A stretch of DNA of 46,264 nt from Bifidobacterium saguinibicoloris (GCF_019331725.1 NZ_JAHBBF010000019.1:1-46264), one strand, 5' to 3'; counted from the stretch's first letter, positions 1-9,193 are shown. The notes: a model not told the origin generated them from the sequence alone. Made by a program: numbers and translations.

Positions 1-938
1 CGCGCGCGCAGAACCCCACCGGAGCCAGCCTGAGCCGGAAGCGCGTGGACGAACTCGCCGACGAACTCATCGCGTGGAGGCGGGACGCGGCGAACGGCGA
101 TGGGGCGACGGATGGCGGCGGTGAAACGGGCAGCGGGACGACGGATGGCGGCGGGGCGGCGTCGGACGGCATGCCGGTCATCGTGGAGGACGACCACAGC
201 GGTGACGTGGCCAACGCGTACGCGGTGTCGCTGGCCCTCCGGCTGCCGGAGCACGTCATCCACATCCGCAGCTTCTCGAAATCGCACGGACCGGACCTGC
301 GGCTCGCGGCCGTCTCAGGCACACGGCGGGCCATCGACGCGATCATCGCGCAACGACGGCTCGGCCCCGGATGGGTGAGCCGCTTCCTGCAGGAGATCCT
401 CGTGGAGATGCTCGCCGACAAGCAGACGTTCCGCACCGTCATGAACGCGCGACACATCTACGCCACCCGCCAGAAGACCATGCACGCGCTGCTCCTGCGC
501 TTCGGACAGGACGTGCCCGTGGGCGACGGGCTCAACCTCTGGCTGCCTGTGCGCAGCGAGGCCGCCGCCATGCGACTGCTCGCGCGGCATCATATCCGCG
601 TGGCCGCCGGAGGGCCGTTTCGCCCGGGGCTATGGGTGGACGAGAACGGGACCATGCAGGACATGCGGGACATGCGGACGGGTGCCACGGGCGCCACGGG
701 CGGCTTCGCGACGAGAACCGGGCCGGACGGAACGGCGGAATCGGACGGAACGGCGGAATCGGACGGAACGGCGGAATCGGACGGAACGGCGGAATCGGAC
801 GGAACGGCGGGACGTGACGCCGCGCGACGGCCGCAACCCGGCGTGCGCGTCACCATCGCATCGCCCGCGGCCGTCAACGAGCGCGTGGCGCGGCTGCTCG
901 CGCAGGCCGCGGAAGCGGAGAAGCCGGGCGAAGCCTGA
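1..938 (+). CDS. MocR-type PLP aminotransferase-like regulator, 3' part only
   Basis: The reading frame is already open at the left edge (first full codon at base 3), so the 5' end lies outside the window. The first residues read RAQNPTGASLSRKR, the conserved QNPTG loop of class I aminotransferase domains in MocR/GntR regulators. SFSKSHGPDLRLA follows, with the PLP-binding lysine at codon 279-281. MocR proteins normally have an N-terminal winged-helix DNA-binding domain, which would be upstream of base 1. An insertion rich in Asp, Gly and Thr follows the QNPTG region. Near the C-terminus there is an in-frame run of GTAESD repeats encoded by an 18-bp tandem repeat (725-814). The inferred role is a PLP-responsive transcription factor; a plain aminotransferase cannot be excluded without the N-terminus. 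A weak hairpin (944-967) follows the stop. Confidence 0.8.
   Translation, partial: RAQNPTGASLSRKRVDELADELIAWRRDAANGDGATDGGGETGSGTTDGGGAASDGMPVIVEDDHSGDVANAYAVSLALRLPEHVIHIRSFSKSHGPDLRLAAVSGTRRAIDAIIAQRRLGPGWVSRFLQEILVEMLADKQTFRTVMNARHIYATRQKTMHALLLRFGQDVPVGDGLNLWLPVRSEAAAMRLLARHHIRVAAGGPFRPGLWVDENGTMQDMRDMRTGATGATGGFATRTGPDGTAESDGTAESDGTAESDGTAESDGTAGRDAARRPQPGVRVTIASPAAVNERVARLLAQAAEAEKPGEA
725..814 (+). repeat. 18-bp in-frame tandem repeat (GTAESD)
   Basis: Four perfect copies of ggacggaacggcggaatc start at 725, 743, 761 and 779. A fifth diverged copy starts at 797. Each unit is six codons, so copy-number change would alter protein length without shifting the frame of the MocR-like gene. 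Confidence 0.95.
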
Positions 939-986
939 CGGGACATCCGAAACCGGACAATCGGATGAAACCTGACAGGGCGACGG

Positions 987-1667
987 CTACAGCACCATGC
1001 GACGGTTAAGGTCGCGGCGCAACACGCGCCAACCGGGCAGATAGGCGTCCATGCGGCGCTGGAACCCCGGGCCATGGCCATGCTCCCACAGGTGCGTCAT
1101 CTCATGGACGAGCACATACTCCAGGAACCGCGGCTCCATGAGCCCCAGCTGGAGGTTCAGACGGATGCGGCCCGTCTTGGGCGTGCAGGACCCCCATCGG
1201 CTGGTCATGCGGCGCAAGGTGACGTGCGTGGGACGTCGGCCGATGATCGGCCCCCACTTGGCGAGCAGGGCGGGCAGCGCCGCCTCGATGGCCGCGGCCG
1301 CCTCGCGACGACGGGCGTCGGTCCAAAACGGCTGGGTAGGGGAGTCGGCGGCGGGCTCGACGTCCGGCGCGACGGCCCGTCCGTCAAGCCGGTCCAGCAT
1401 GACGTGGCGCGCATCCTCCATGCGTCGGCGCTGCATCACGATCCATTCACGGCGGTCACGCACGAAGGCGGTGATGGTACGCAACGGCATCCGCAACGGC
1501 GCGGACACCTCGACGCGCCCCTCCGGAGGCTTGACGCGCAGATACATGTTCCTGATGCGCTTGCGCTCGACATGCACTTCAAGCCCGTCGACGTCGAGCA
1601 CGCGTTCCTCAACGGTCGCATGCGCGGCAACGCGGATGGGACCGCTGGCGACAACGCTCCTCGACAT
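987..1667 (-). CDS. SprT/YgjP-like zinc metallopeptidase (M48-type, DUF45)
   Basis: Predicted 226-residue cytoplasmic protein with the zinc-binding motif HEMTH (about residues 188-192), followed by EHGHGPGF, in the C-terminal third. This arrangement is typical of the YgjP/SprT-like metal-dependent hydrolase family, whose true substrate is mostly unknown. I place the start at 1667 because it follows a strong ribosome binding site (GGAAGGAGATGCG then ATG). An upstream ATG at 1766 gives a Cys-rich leader with no homology-like character and would overlap the tRNA promoter region. The gene is convergent with the MocR-like gene and divergent from the tRNAs. No signal peptide or membrane segment is seen. 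Confidence 0.85.
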   Translation of the reverse strand: MSRSVVASGPIRVAAHATVEERVLDVDGLEVHVERKRIRNMYLRVKPPEGRVEVSAPLRMPLRTITAFVRDRREWIVMQRRRMEDARHVMLDRLDGRAVAPDVEPAADSPTQPFWTDARRREAAAAIEAALPALLAKWGPIIGRRPTHVTLRRMTSRWGSCTPKTGRIRLNLQLGLMEPRFLEYVLVHEMTHLWEHGHGPGFQRRMDAYLPGWRVLRRDLNRRMVL

Positions 1668-1745
1668 CGCATCTCCTTCCGCCGGACGTTCTCCGGTAAC
1701 CGTAGGGCATGCCGCAGAACGCGACACGCCGAAGACGGTTTTCTG

Positions 1746-1776
1746 TTGACAGCACGAGGAATGCATGTAGTATATC
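1746..1776 (+). promoter_or_regulatory. Promoter of tRNA-Ile
   Basis: A consensus TTGACA lies at 1746-1751. It is followed by TAGTATATC, giving a -10 at 1768-1773 or 1770-1775 with a 16-18 nt spacer. The tRNA begins about 30 nt further on. Confidence 0.65.
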
Positions 1777-1804
1777 CACTTGTGCGCTTTTGAAGTGCAC
1801 GGAC

Positions 1805-1878
1805 GGGCCCGTAGCTCAGGTGGTTAGAGCGCATCCCTGATAAGGATGAGGTCGGAGGTTCAAGTCCTCCCGGGCCCA
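1805..1878 (+). tRNA. tRNA-Ile (GAT)
   Basis: Cloverleaf with acceptor arm GGGCCCG/CGGGCCC and an anticodon stem CATCC/GGATG around loop CTGATAA, giving anticodon GAT (Ile). The T-arm reads GGAGGTTCAAGTCCTCC and the discriminator is A. CCA is not encoded. Confidence 0.97.
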
Positions 1879-1889
1879 CAGGAAAAACC

Positions 1890-1919
1890 AGCGGCCATGT
1901 TTGAGCCGCTCTTTTTTTC
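1890..1919 (+). terminator. Intrinsic terminator after tRNA-Ile
   Basis: Stem AGCGGC (1890-1895) pairs with GCCGCT (1905-1910) across a 9-nt loop. A run of seven T follows one base later. It lies between the two tRNAs, so tRNA-Ala would depend on read-through or its own promoter, which I do not see clearly. Confidence 0.75.
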
Positions 1920-1954
1920 TATCCAGAGCCGAACGATGTCACCCCTGAATGTTC

Positions 1955-2027
1955 GGGGCATTGGCGCAGCTGGTAGCGCATCTGCTTTGCAAGCAGAGGG
2001 TCACCGGTTCGAACCCGGTATGCTCCA
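1955..2027 (+). tRNA. tRNA-Ala (TGC)
   Basis: Acceptor GGGGCAT pairs with ATGCTCC, with one G-T pair. The anticodon stem TCTGC/GCAGA encloses TTTGCAA, giving anticodon TGC (Ala). The T-arm is CCGGTTCGAACCCGG and the discriminator is A. CCA is not encoded. Confidence 0.97.
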
Positions 2028-2055
2028 CGAATGACACGGTTCGGATGACTGGATG

Positions 2056-2091
2056 AAACCCTTGGAATCAAGCCGATTCCGAGGGTTTTTC
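2056..2091 (+). terminator. Intrinsic terminator after tRNA-Ala
   Basis: AAACCCTTGGAATC (2056-2069) pairs with GATTCCGAGGGTTT (2075-2088), leaving a 5-nt loop. The stem runs into five T. Confidence 0.85.
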
Positions 2092-2218
2092 GTTATCACG
2101 CCCAGTGCCCTTCGAGGGGTCGGGTCGGCCCTGGACGCATCGTGCATGCGCCGCCGAAGGCGGGTCCGGTGCGCGCCAAACGCGCGCATATCGCACGCAT
2201 ATCGCACGACGGGACGAA

Positions 2219-2297
2219 TCCGGGGCCACAGAACCATCAGGCGCGACCCAGCAAACCGGCATCAGCACGCCCAACACAACTCACCGGCACGAACCAT
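2219..2297 (+). repeat. 79-bp direct repeat, copy 1
   Basis: Begins TCCGGGGCCACAGAACCATC and recurs 268 bp downstream with only a few substitutions. Confidence 0.9.
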
Positions 2298-2486
2298 CGC
2301 ACCCGGAACGGCAATCCGAGGCATCTACGCGTTCCGGACCACAGCACAGTGGGCCGGAACGCGAAAACAGGCCTTTCACACGCTCCGGGGCCACGAATCG
2401 TGCCACCGGAAGACCAATCACACGGATTCCCCCACTCCGGACCACAACCCCACGGGCCGGAACGCACAATCGCACTGTTCCTGCGC

Positions 2487-2565
2487 TCCGGGGCCACAGA
2501 ACCATCAGGCGCGACCCAACAAACCGGCATCAGCACACCCCACACAACCCACCGGCACGAACCAA
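2487..2565 (+). repeat. 79-bp direct repeat, copy 2
   Basis: Near-identical to 2219-2297. The differences are scattered single bases, for example CCCAGC to CCCAAC and ACGCCC to ACACCC. Confidence 0.9.
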
Positions 2566-2590
2566 CGACCACACCCCAACGACCCACCTG

Positions 2591-2609
2591 TGTTGACATC
2601 GTGTCAACA
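2591..2609. promoter_or_regulatory. Operator-like palindrome 1 (TTGACA-N3-TGTCAA)
   Basis: A perfect inverted repeat with 8-bp arms, TGTTGACA-TCG-TGTCAACA, coincides with the -35 box. This length and symmetry suit a dimeric HTH repressor, for example TetR type. No candidate regulator gene is adjacent. Confidence 0.7.
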
Positions 2610-2622
2610 GCGGGTCTAGAAT
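2593..2622 (+). promoter_or_regulatory. Promoter with TTGACA inside a palindrome
   Basis: -35 TTGACA (2593-2598), 18-nt spacer, -10 TAGAAT (2617-2622). It points to the membrane-protein gene starting at 2948, which implies a leader of roughly 320 nt unless a nearer promoter exists. Confidence 0.65.
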
Positions 2623-2637
2623 AAGCCGCGAGAGAAA

Positions 2638-2652
2638 TTGACACCACGTCAA
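2638..2652. promoter_or_regulatory. Operator-like palindrome 2
   Basis: TTGACA-CCA-CGTCAA has the same 15-bp design as palindrome 1 with one mismatched pair. It lies just downstream of the predicted transcription start, so the promoter is flanked by two like sites 45 bp apart. Confidence 0.55.
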
Positions 2653-2947
2653 CAACGCGGCGTCACCCCACGCGATCGGCGGCCCGACGACGGGCGGCCG
2701 ACACCACGCGACGGACCACCGCGGGCCGCCGCAACCTGCACCGCACGGCAGCCCACACCACGCGATGACCCGCACCACGCAACGGACCATCGCGGAGCCG
2801 CCACGCCGAAGCCGACGCACATACGTGCGCCCGCACGCAACCGCACGAGCCGCGGTCGCATGCAGCGGACACGGCGACAACGCAACGGCGGCGGGCTGAC
2901 GGACACGGCCGGACCGATCGCACGGAACCAGAAAGGAACCGGAAACC

Positions 2948-3922
2948 ATGCTGTTTCAGGTCTACGGCGACAACGCCGTCTACCAGTGGATCGGATGGAT
3001 CCTCGTCTTCTGCTGCCTCATCGGCGCCAACGAACTGGCCCGCCGCACCAAGACCGGAGGCATCATCGCCTTCCTCGTCGTGCCGGCGGTGCTGACCGTC
3101 TACTTCGTGACCATCTACACGGCCGCAGCCATGGGCGCGCAGTGGGCGCTGAGCAACCCCACGTACGTCCACATGACCAGCTGGTTCCACTACGCGAAGC
3201 TCTACGCGGCCACCGCCGGCTGCATCGGCTTCATGGCGCTCAAATACAAGTGGGGCTCGATCGGCAAATCCGAATGGTTCAAGTGCTTCCCGTTTGTGAT
3301 CGTCGCCATCAATATCCTCATCGCCGTGGTCTCCGACTTCGAATCCGCGTTCCGCGCCTGGGGCACCACCTGGGTCTCCACCGAAGGCGTGACCCTCATG
3401 GGCGGCTGGCACAACGTGTTCAACGGCGTGGCCGGCCTCATCAACATCGCCTGCATGACCGGCTGGTTCGGCATCTACGTGTCCAAGAAGAAGGACGACA
3501 TGCTCTGGCCGGACATGACCTGGGTGTTCATCGTCGCCTACGACCTGTGGAACTTCTGCTACACGTACAACTGCCTGCCCACCCACTCCTGGTACTGCGG
3601 CCTGGCGCTGCTGCTCGCCCCCACCGTGGCCAACGCCCTGTGGAACAAGGGCGGCTGGATCCAGAACCGCGCCAACACGCTGGCCATCTGGTGCATGTTC
3701 GCGCAGGTGTTCCCGATGTTCCAGGACTACTCGGTGTTCTCCACGCAGTCGGTGAACAACCCGAACGTGAACCTGGCGGTCTCGCTGGTGGCGCTCGTCG
3801 CGAACGTGCTCGCGCTCAGCTACATCCTCGTACGCGCGAAGCGCCAAGGCGTCAACCCGTGGACCCGCGAGGTGTTCAAGGGCACCAGGGATTATGAGCA
3901 GGCTATCGCCCGCGCAGCATGA
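2948..3922 (+). CDS. Multi-pass membrane protein, possibly DUF5692 family
   Basis: Predicted 324 residues, starting at an ATG preceded by AGAAAGGAACCGG. Long hydrophobic stretches throughout suggest about eight or nine membrane spans: around residues 10-28, 33-60, 78-95, 110-130, 148-175, 190-205, 212-232, 240-262 and 280-300. Tryptophan is unusually frequent (WIGWI, FHYAKLYAA, WGTTW, DLWNF, THSWYC). No transporter signature or catalytic motif is recognised. The overall character recalls a conserved bifidobacterial membrane family of unknown function (DUF5692, from memory). It is a single gene behind a palindrome-flanked promoter and is followed by a hairpin, so it is probably controlled by its own ligand-responsive repressor. 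Function is unknown. Confidence 0.8.
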   Translation: MLFQVYGDNAVYQWIGWILVFCCLIGANELARRTKTGGIIAFLVVPAVLTVYFVTIYTAAAMGAQWALSNPTYVHMTSWFHYAKLYAATAGCIGFMALKYKWGSIGKSEWFKCFPFVIVAINILIAVVSDFESAFRAWGTTWVSTEGVTLMGGWHNVFNGVAGLINIACMTGWFGIYVSKKKDDMLWPDMTWVFIVAYDLWNFCYTYNCLPTHSWYCGLALLLAPTVANALWNKGGWIQNRANTLAIWCMFAQVFPMFQDYSVFSTQSVNNPNVNLAVSLVALVANVLALSYILVRAKRQGVNPWTREVFKGTRDYEQAIARAA

Positions 3923-3961
3923 CCCACGTGCGGCGCGACCCCGCACGACCCGCCATAACCA

Positions 3962-4003
3962 GGGAATCCCCCGTCCGGACGCATGCCCGAACGGGGGATT
4001 CCC
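3962..4003 (+). terminator. Hairpin terminator after the membrane-protein gene
   Basis: GGGAATCCCCCGT (3962-3974) pairs with ACGGGGGATTCCC (3991-4003). No T run follows, so termination strength is uncertain. The sequence from 4020 to 4140 is a low-complexity CCGGACC/CAACC-rich stretch without a gene. Confidence 0.65.
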
Positions 4004-4154
4004 GTATCCATGAGGCGGCCCATAAGGCGGCCAACCGGACCAACCAACTCAACCGGACCGGCCGGACCGGCCGACTCAACCAGACCACTCAGACCGACCG
4101 TCTCCTCAGCCCGAACAGCCTCAAGCCAACCAGCCGCCTCAACCATCCTGGAAC

Positions 4155-6035
4155 TCAGAACAGCGAGGACGAGGACGACGCATCGTTCTCGCGCTTGGCG
4201 TCCTTCATGAAGTCGGTCACATCCTCGTCGTCCACGGACACCTTGCCCTTGTCGGTGAGCTTGAGGTCCGCGGTGATGTGCGCCCGATCCTGGGTGAGGT
4301 CCAGGCTCAGCTCGTTGAGGGTCCGTCCTTCGCCGTAGTCGAGCGTGACCTCGATCTGCGGCGCCTCGCTGCGCTTGACGTCCAGCATCTGGTCGATGGC
4401 GTCGTCCAGCGACTTGCTCGCCTCTCCGGTGGTGGAGTGGTTGCTTTCCTTGATCACGCGGATCATGTAGTCGCGCATGCCGGGGTAGTCGTCCTCGTGG
4501 TCCTGCCAGTAGGCGGCGAGCCGGTGCACGAACTCGGCGATGTCGAACTCATAGGTGAGCTTCGTGGATCCGGTGGAGGTGCGCTCGGATTTCTTCGTGG
4601 GGAAGATCGCCTCGTCCACGTCCTTCTTCTCCAGTTCCTCGCCGAAGAACTTCATCGAGAACTTGGCGATGTCCTTCGCCTCGTCGTCGGTGGGTTGGGT
4701 GCGTTTCATCTGGTCGAGGTAGTCGTCGAGCGATTCGTCGCCGTTCGCCTTGGCCGACTGCTCGAGGAACGTCTTCTGCGCGCCGGCGATGTCCCATTTG
4801 CCGTTCTTGACGAGCGCGTCCTTGGTGTCGAGGACCACCTGCGACCATTCGCGTCCGAGGCTGCTGCGCAGTCCGCTGCGGAGCTTCTCGCCGCTCATGT
4901 AGTAGTAGAAGTCCTGGTCCATGTCCCCATACCAGTCGAGGCCGGACATGTATTCGTTCTTCTCGTAGAGGCCGACGTTTCCGTGCTGCCATGCGCCGCG
5001 CACGGTCATGTAGTCCGGCATCTTGGCTTCCACGTACAGCATCGATTCGTCGGTGGTCTTGCCGAGCGAGTACGCGCCGGAGAACGTGGCCTTGCTGCCG
5101 GATTCGCCCGAGTCGATGGCGAGTTCGTAGCGTGTGCTCTGCAGGTCTTCGATCGACGCGAGCGCGTCGTAGGTGACGACGAGCGGGTTGTTGGGGCGGA
5201 ATCCGAGCATCATCTTCACGGCGGTGAGGTTCGGGATGATGAACGCAAGCGCCACGACGAGGATGACGGCCACGACGCCGCCGATGATGCCGGCGATGGC
5301 GCCGCCGCCCAGTCCGCGTTTGCGCGGCGCGGGCGCCGGGATGGGGGCCGCACCGGGTGCGCCGGGGACCGGAACGCCCGGCACGCCCGCGCCCGGTACG
5401 CCCGGCGCGCCGGGCATGGGTACGCCGCCCGGTCCGGGAACACCCGGCCCCGGCACACCCGGTACACCCGGTACACCGTTTCCGGGCACGCCCTGCACGG
5501 GAGCCCCCGGCATGGCGGGCGATTCCGGCAGCGGCACGCCGCCGCCCGGCACGCTTTCGACGGCGGGAACGCCGTATGCGCCGGCTGCGATGTTGCCGTC
5601 CGATGCCGGTACGCCCGGCTGGCCCGTCCACCCCTGCTGGACCGGTTGGGCCTGCTGGACCGGCTGCCCCGGCAGCGGCGGCATGGTCTGGGTGGCCGCG
5701 GCTCCCGATACGGCGCCCGGCAGAGGCGGCATGGTCTGCGTCGCCGCGTTCGACATGGCCGCGCCGGGCAGCGGAGGCAACGCCTGCGTCTCGGCCGCGG
5801 CCGGCTGCGGCATGACGGGGATGGCCTGCGTGGGCTGCCGGTCGGCCGGCGTGGCGGCTTGCGTGGGGATCGATGCCGTCTGGCCGTAGGATCCGTAGGG
5901 CTGCGCCGACGGTGCGGACGCGTCCTGTCCCCGGTATCCCGCGGATGGTTCCGCGCCGGCCGCGGGAGCTCCGCAGGAGCCGCAGAACGTTGCACCGTCG
6001 GCGATTGGCTGTCCGCAATGTGCGCAGTATTTCAT
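4155..6035 (-). CDS. Zinc-ribbon, Pro/Gly-rich, single-pass membrane protein
   Basis: Predicted 626 residues. The N-terminus MKYCAHCGQPIADG...CGSCG is a four-cysteine zinc ribbon. Next comes a Gln/Pro/Ala-rich linker with repeats such as TQTMPPLPG, then a collagen-like PGVPG/PGAPG run (about residues 170-240). One membrane helix follows (IAGIIGGVVAVILVVALAFII, about 250-275), then a ~350-residue acidic and Lys-rich C-terminal region, presumably outside the cell. I chose the start at 6035 because AGAAGGGTGG precedes it and the zinc ribbon begins at the Met. This layout is common in actinobacterial and Gram-positive envelope proteins of unknown role. The C-terminal region gives no family match I can name. 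The gene is divergent from gdhA. Confidence 0.8.
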   Translation of the reverse strand: MKYCAHCGQPIADGATFCGSCGAPAAGAEPSAGYRGQDASAPSAQPYGSYGQTASIPTQAATPADRQPTQAIPVMPQPAAAETQALPPLPGAAMSNAATQTMPPLPGAVSGAAATQTMPPLPGQPVQQAQPVQQGWTGQPGVPASDGNIAAGAYGVPAVESVPGGGVPLPESPAMPGAPVQGVPGNGVPGVPGVPGPGVPGPGGVPMPGAPGVPGAGVPGVPVPGAPGAAPIPAPAPRKRGLGGGAIAGIIGGVVAVILVVALAFIIPNLTAVKMMLGFRPNNPLVVTYDALASIEDLQSTRYELAIDSGESGSKATFSGAYSLGKTTDESMLYVEAKMPDYMTVRGAWQHGNVGLYEKNEYMSGLDWYGDMDQDFYYYMSGEKLRSGLRSSLGREWSQVVLDTKDALVKNGKWDIAGAQKTFLEQSAKANGDESLDDYLDQMKRTQPTDDEAKDIAKFSMKFFGEELEKKDVDEAIFPTKKSERTSTGSTKLTYEFDIAEFVHRLAAYWQDHEDDYPGMRDYMIRVIKESNHSTTGEASKSLDDAIDQMLDVKRSEAPQIEVTLDYGEGRTLNELSLDLTQDRAHITADLKLTDKGKVSVDDEDVTDFMKDAKRENDASSSSSLF

Positions 6036-6141
6036 GTCGCACCCACCCTTCTTCATCGTGGTTTGGAGAACCCGCCCAAGCCTGCGCCGGTTCGACGATG
6101 ACCCTTGCGAAAGCCCCGAAAACCTCTTCCTCGATACGGCC

Positions 6142-6147
6142 ATTGTA
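6142..6147 (-). promoter_or_regulatory. -10 box for the zinc-ribbon gene
   Basis: TACAAT on the minus strand, about 107 nt before the start codon. No convincing -35 is seen at 17-18 nt. Confidence 0.4.
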
Positions 6148-6217
6148 CCGCCGGAGCACCTGCCCGCTCCGGACCGGCACGCACGTCCCCTCCCGCAATC
6201 GCCCGTGGACAGACCTC

Positions 6218-6247
6218 TTGCCGTGACGCGGGACGCACGCCTACAAT
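6218..6247 (+). promoter_or_regulatory. Promoter of gdhA
   Basis: -35 TTGCCG (6218-6223), 18-nt spacer, -10 TACAAT (6242-6247). The expected start is near 6254, giving a leader of about 36 nt before the ATG at 6290. Confidence 0.65.
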
Positions 6248-6286
6248 CGGAATCGTCTATCAATGATCCAACCCAAAGGGGAGTAA

Positions 6287-7636
<1,350 letters not shown>

Positions 7637-7693
7637 CCCGCATGGGGCGTGCGTAGGCCGCACGGTCGCGTACGCACCCGGCAATGACGAACC

Positions 7694-7741
7694 GGAGGGC
7701 CGGTGTCGGAAGCAGGTACCCGCTGCCGACACCGGCCCTCC
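7694..7741 (+). terminator. Terminator after gdhA
   Basis: A perfect 16-bp stem: GGAGGGCCGGTGTCGG (7694-7709) pairs with CCGACACCGGCCCTCC (7726-7741). There is no U-tract. Confidence 0.75.
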
Positions 7742-8016
7742 CGTATCCATGCCGACACGACACGCGCGTCGACGGAACGGTCATCATCCACGTCTCTCGG
7801 CAATGACATGTCGGTGTCCCATCGGACACCACCGGTCTCCCCACCTGCCGAACACCACACCTCTCGGGCTTCATCGGATGCCACCGTGCGACGCCCTGCC
7901 GACGGCACCGCCGCACGACAATCAGGACGGCGCCTGCCGCAACGACCGCACGGCACCACGCATCGCACACTCCGGCGCCGCCACACACAGCGCACACCAT
8001 AGCGCCGTCGCGCCAC

Positions 8017-8065
8017 ACGCACGTCGCACACCGCACGCACGTCGCACACCGCACGCACGTCGCAC
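8017..8065 (+). repeat. 18-bp tandem repeat, about 2.7 copies
   Basis: Unit acgcacgtcgcacaccgc, with copies at 8017, 8035 and 8053 (the last truncated). It lies 68 bp before the transporter start. Confidence 0.9.
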
Positions 8066-8119
8066 GCACCCCATCGCACGTTTTCCGCGCACCCCGGCCA
8101 GCCCGACGCGCGACGCGCG

Positions 8120-8125
8120 TACACT
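8120..8125 (+). promoter_or_regulatory. -10 box implying a leaderless mRNA
   Basis: TACACT ends 7 nt before the GTG at 8133. Transcription would therefore start at or within a base of the start codon, and no ribosome binding site precedes it. No consensus -35 is seen, which is common for such actinobacterial promoters. Confidence 0.55.
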
Positions 8126-8132
8126 GCGTGAC

Positions 8133-9113
8133 GTGTCGCAGTTCGATCCCGCATTGAGCAGCCGTCCGACGCCAGCATGGCTCGGACGGCTGTTGCTGCT
8201 TGCCACCGCGGCCGGATGGGGTGGCGGCTACACGTTCTCGTCGATCGTGACAGGTCACGTCACCGTGCAGTGGATGATGGCGATCCGCCTATTGTTCGGC
8301 ACGGCGGTCATCGGTCTGCTGGCGTTCCGGCGCATCTGCCGCATGCCGTTCGCGCGCATCGCGATTCCCGGCCTGCTGCTCGCCGTCTCCTATTGGGCGG
8401 CGTTCCTCGTGCAGATGACCGGCCTGACGATGACCGCTCCGGGGCGCAACGCGTTCCTCACGGCCACATACTGCGTGCTGGTGCCGTTCCTGGTGTGGAT
8501 GCTGACGAAACGCCGGCCGGCGAAGCGGAATCTGGTGGCCGCGGCCGTCTGCCTGGTGGGTGTCGGGTTCGTCTCGATGGCGGAGGCGGGTGCCGGCGGT
8601 GGGGTCGGCGGCGGGGTCGGCGGCGCCGGTGGCATCGGCGCACTCGGAGGGCTGATCGACCCGGGCGACCTGGTCTCGTTGGCGGGAGGCGCGCTGTTCG
8701 GCCTGAACATCACGCTGACCGGCATGCTGGCGAAGCAGTACGATGCGATGACGCTCACGTTCTATGAGTTCGGTTTCGCGTGCGTGCTGTTCGCCGCGGG
8801 CGGCCTGCTGTTCGACCCGCTGCCTACACGCGGCTGGTTCACGCCGGAGGTCATCGGCTCGTTCGTGTATCTGGTGCTGGTATCCACGCTGATGGCGCAG
8901 ATCTTCCAGAACATCGCGTTCGCCTGCGTGCCTTCGAGCCAGGGTTCGCTGATTCTGTGTCTGGAGAGCGTGTTCGGCGTGCTGTTCTCGGTGCTGCTGA
9001 CCGGCGAGCGCGTCACCGTGCCGACCGCCGTCGGGTTCGTGCTGATCTTCTGTGCGATTCTATTGTCCGAAGTGCGATTGTCCACGTTGCGTTCGCTGAT
9101 GCATCGGCGATAG
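8133..9113 (+). CDS. DMT-superfamily transporter, EamA domains
   Basis: Predicted 326 residues and about ten membrane helices in two EamA-type halves. Half 1 runs from LGRLLLLATAAGWGGGYTF to the segment before residue 165; half 2 runs from about 195 to the end. Typical EamA signs are the GWGGGY start, the MAIRLLFGTAVIGLLAFRR helix, the TAPGRNAFLTATYCVLVPFL segment and the conserved C-terminal LCLESVFGVLFSVLLTGERVT. Substrate is not predictable; relatives export amino acids or metabolites. A Gly-rich cytoplasmic loop (GAGGGVGGGVGGAGG) separates the halves. I chose GTG 8133 because MSQFDPALSSRPTPAWLGR leads straight into helix 1 and a -10 box sits 7 nt before it. Confidence 0.88.
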   Translation: MSQFDPALSSRPTPAWLGRLLLLATAAGWGGGYTFSSIVTGHVTVQWMMAIRLLFGTAVIGLLAFRRICRMPFARIAIPGLLLAVSYWAAFLVQMTGLTMTAPGRNAFLTATYCVLVPFLVWMLTKRRPAKRNLVAAAVCLVGVGFVSMAEAGAGGGVGGGVGGAGGIGALGGLIDPGDLVSLAGGALFGLNITLTGMLAKQYDAMTLTFYEFGFACVLFAAGGLLFDPLPTRGWFTPEVIGSFVYLVLVSTLMAQIFQNIAFACVPSSQGSLILCLESVFGVLFSVLLTGERVTVPTAVGFVLIFCAILLSEVRLSTLRSLMHRR

Positions 9114-9193
9114 CTGCCGATAGTGACCGATAACGAAACAGGCTGGACACGGGCTGACGAACCGCGTCGCCGCCTTCCGGGCAGATACGCGAA

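Larger units (their letters stand above)
2100..2590. other. Non-coding repeat mosaic, no supported gene
   Basis: About 500 bases of GC-rich, Pro/Thr/His-like low-complexity sequence. Several frames are open, but none has a ribosome binding site or a protein-like composition. It contains a long direct repeat (2219-2297 and 2487-2565) and a shorter pair built on CCGGACCACA followed by GGGCCGGAACGC (about 2333-2362 and 2437-2466). It probably arose by local duplication. Confidence 0.6.
7742..8132. other. Intergenic stretch without a supported gene
   Basis: About 390 bases upstream of the DMT transporter. A frame is open in phase with the transporter, but its composition (His, Arg, Thr, Pro) is not protein-like and the family homology starts only at 8133. 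It holds an 18-bp tandem repeat (8017-8065) and, at its end, a -10-like TACACT. Confidence 0.6.

Noticed and set aside
2053..2619. Possible small proteins in the repeat mosaic after tRNA-Ala
   Set aside because: Open frames exist in all phases with His/Thr/Pro/Arg-rich composition, no ribosome binding site and internal DNA repeats; they look like non-coding GC-rich sequence.
6036..6263. N-terminal extension of the zinc-ribbon protein upstream of 6035
   Set aside because: The frame is open, but the extension overlaps the gdhA promoter region and a -10-like box, and a good ribosome binding site sits just before 6035.
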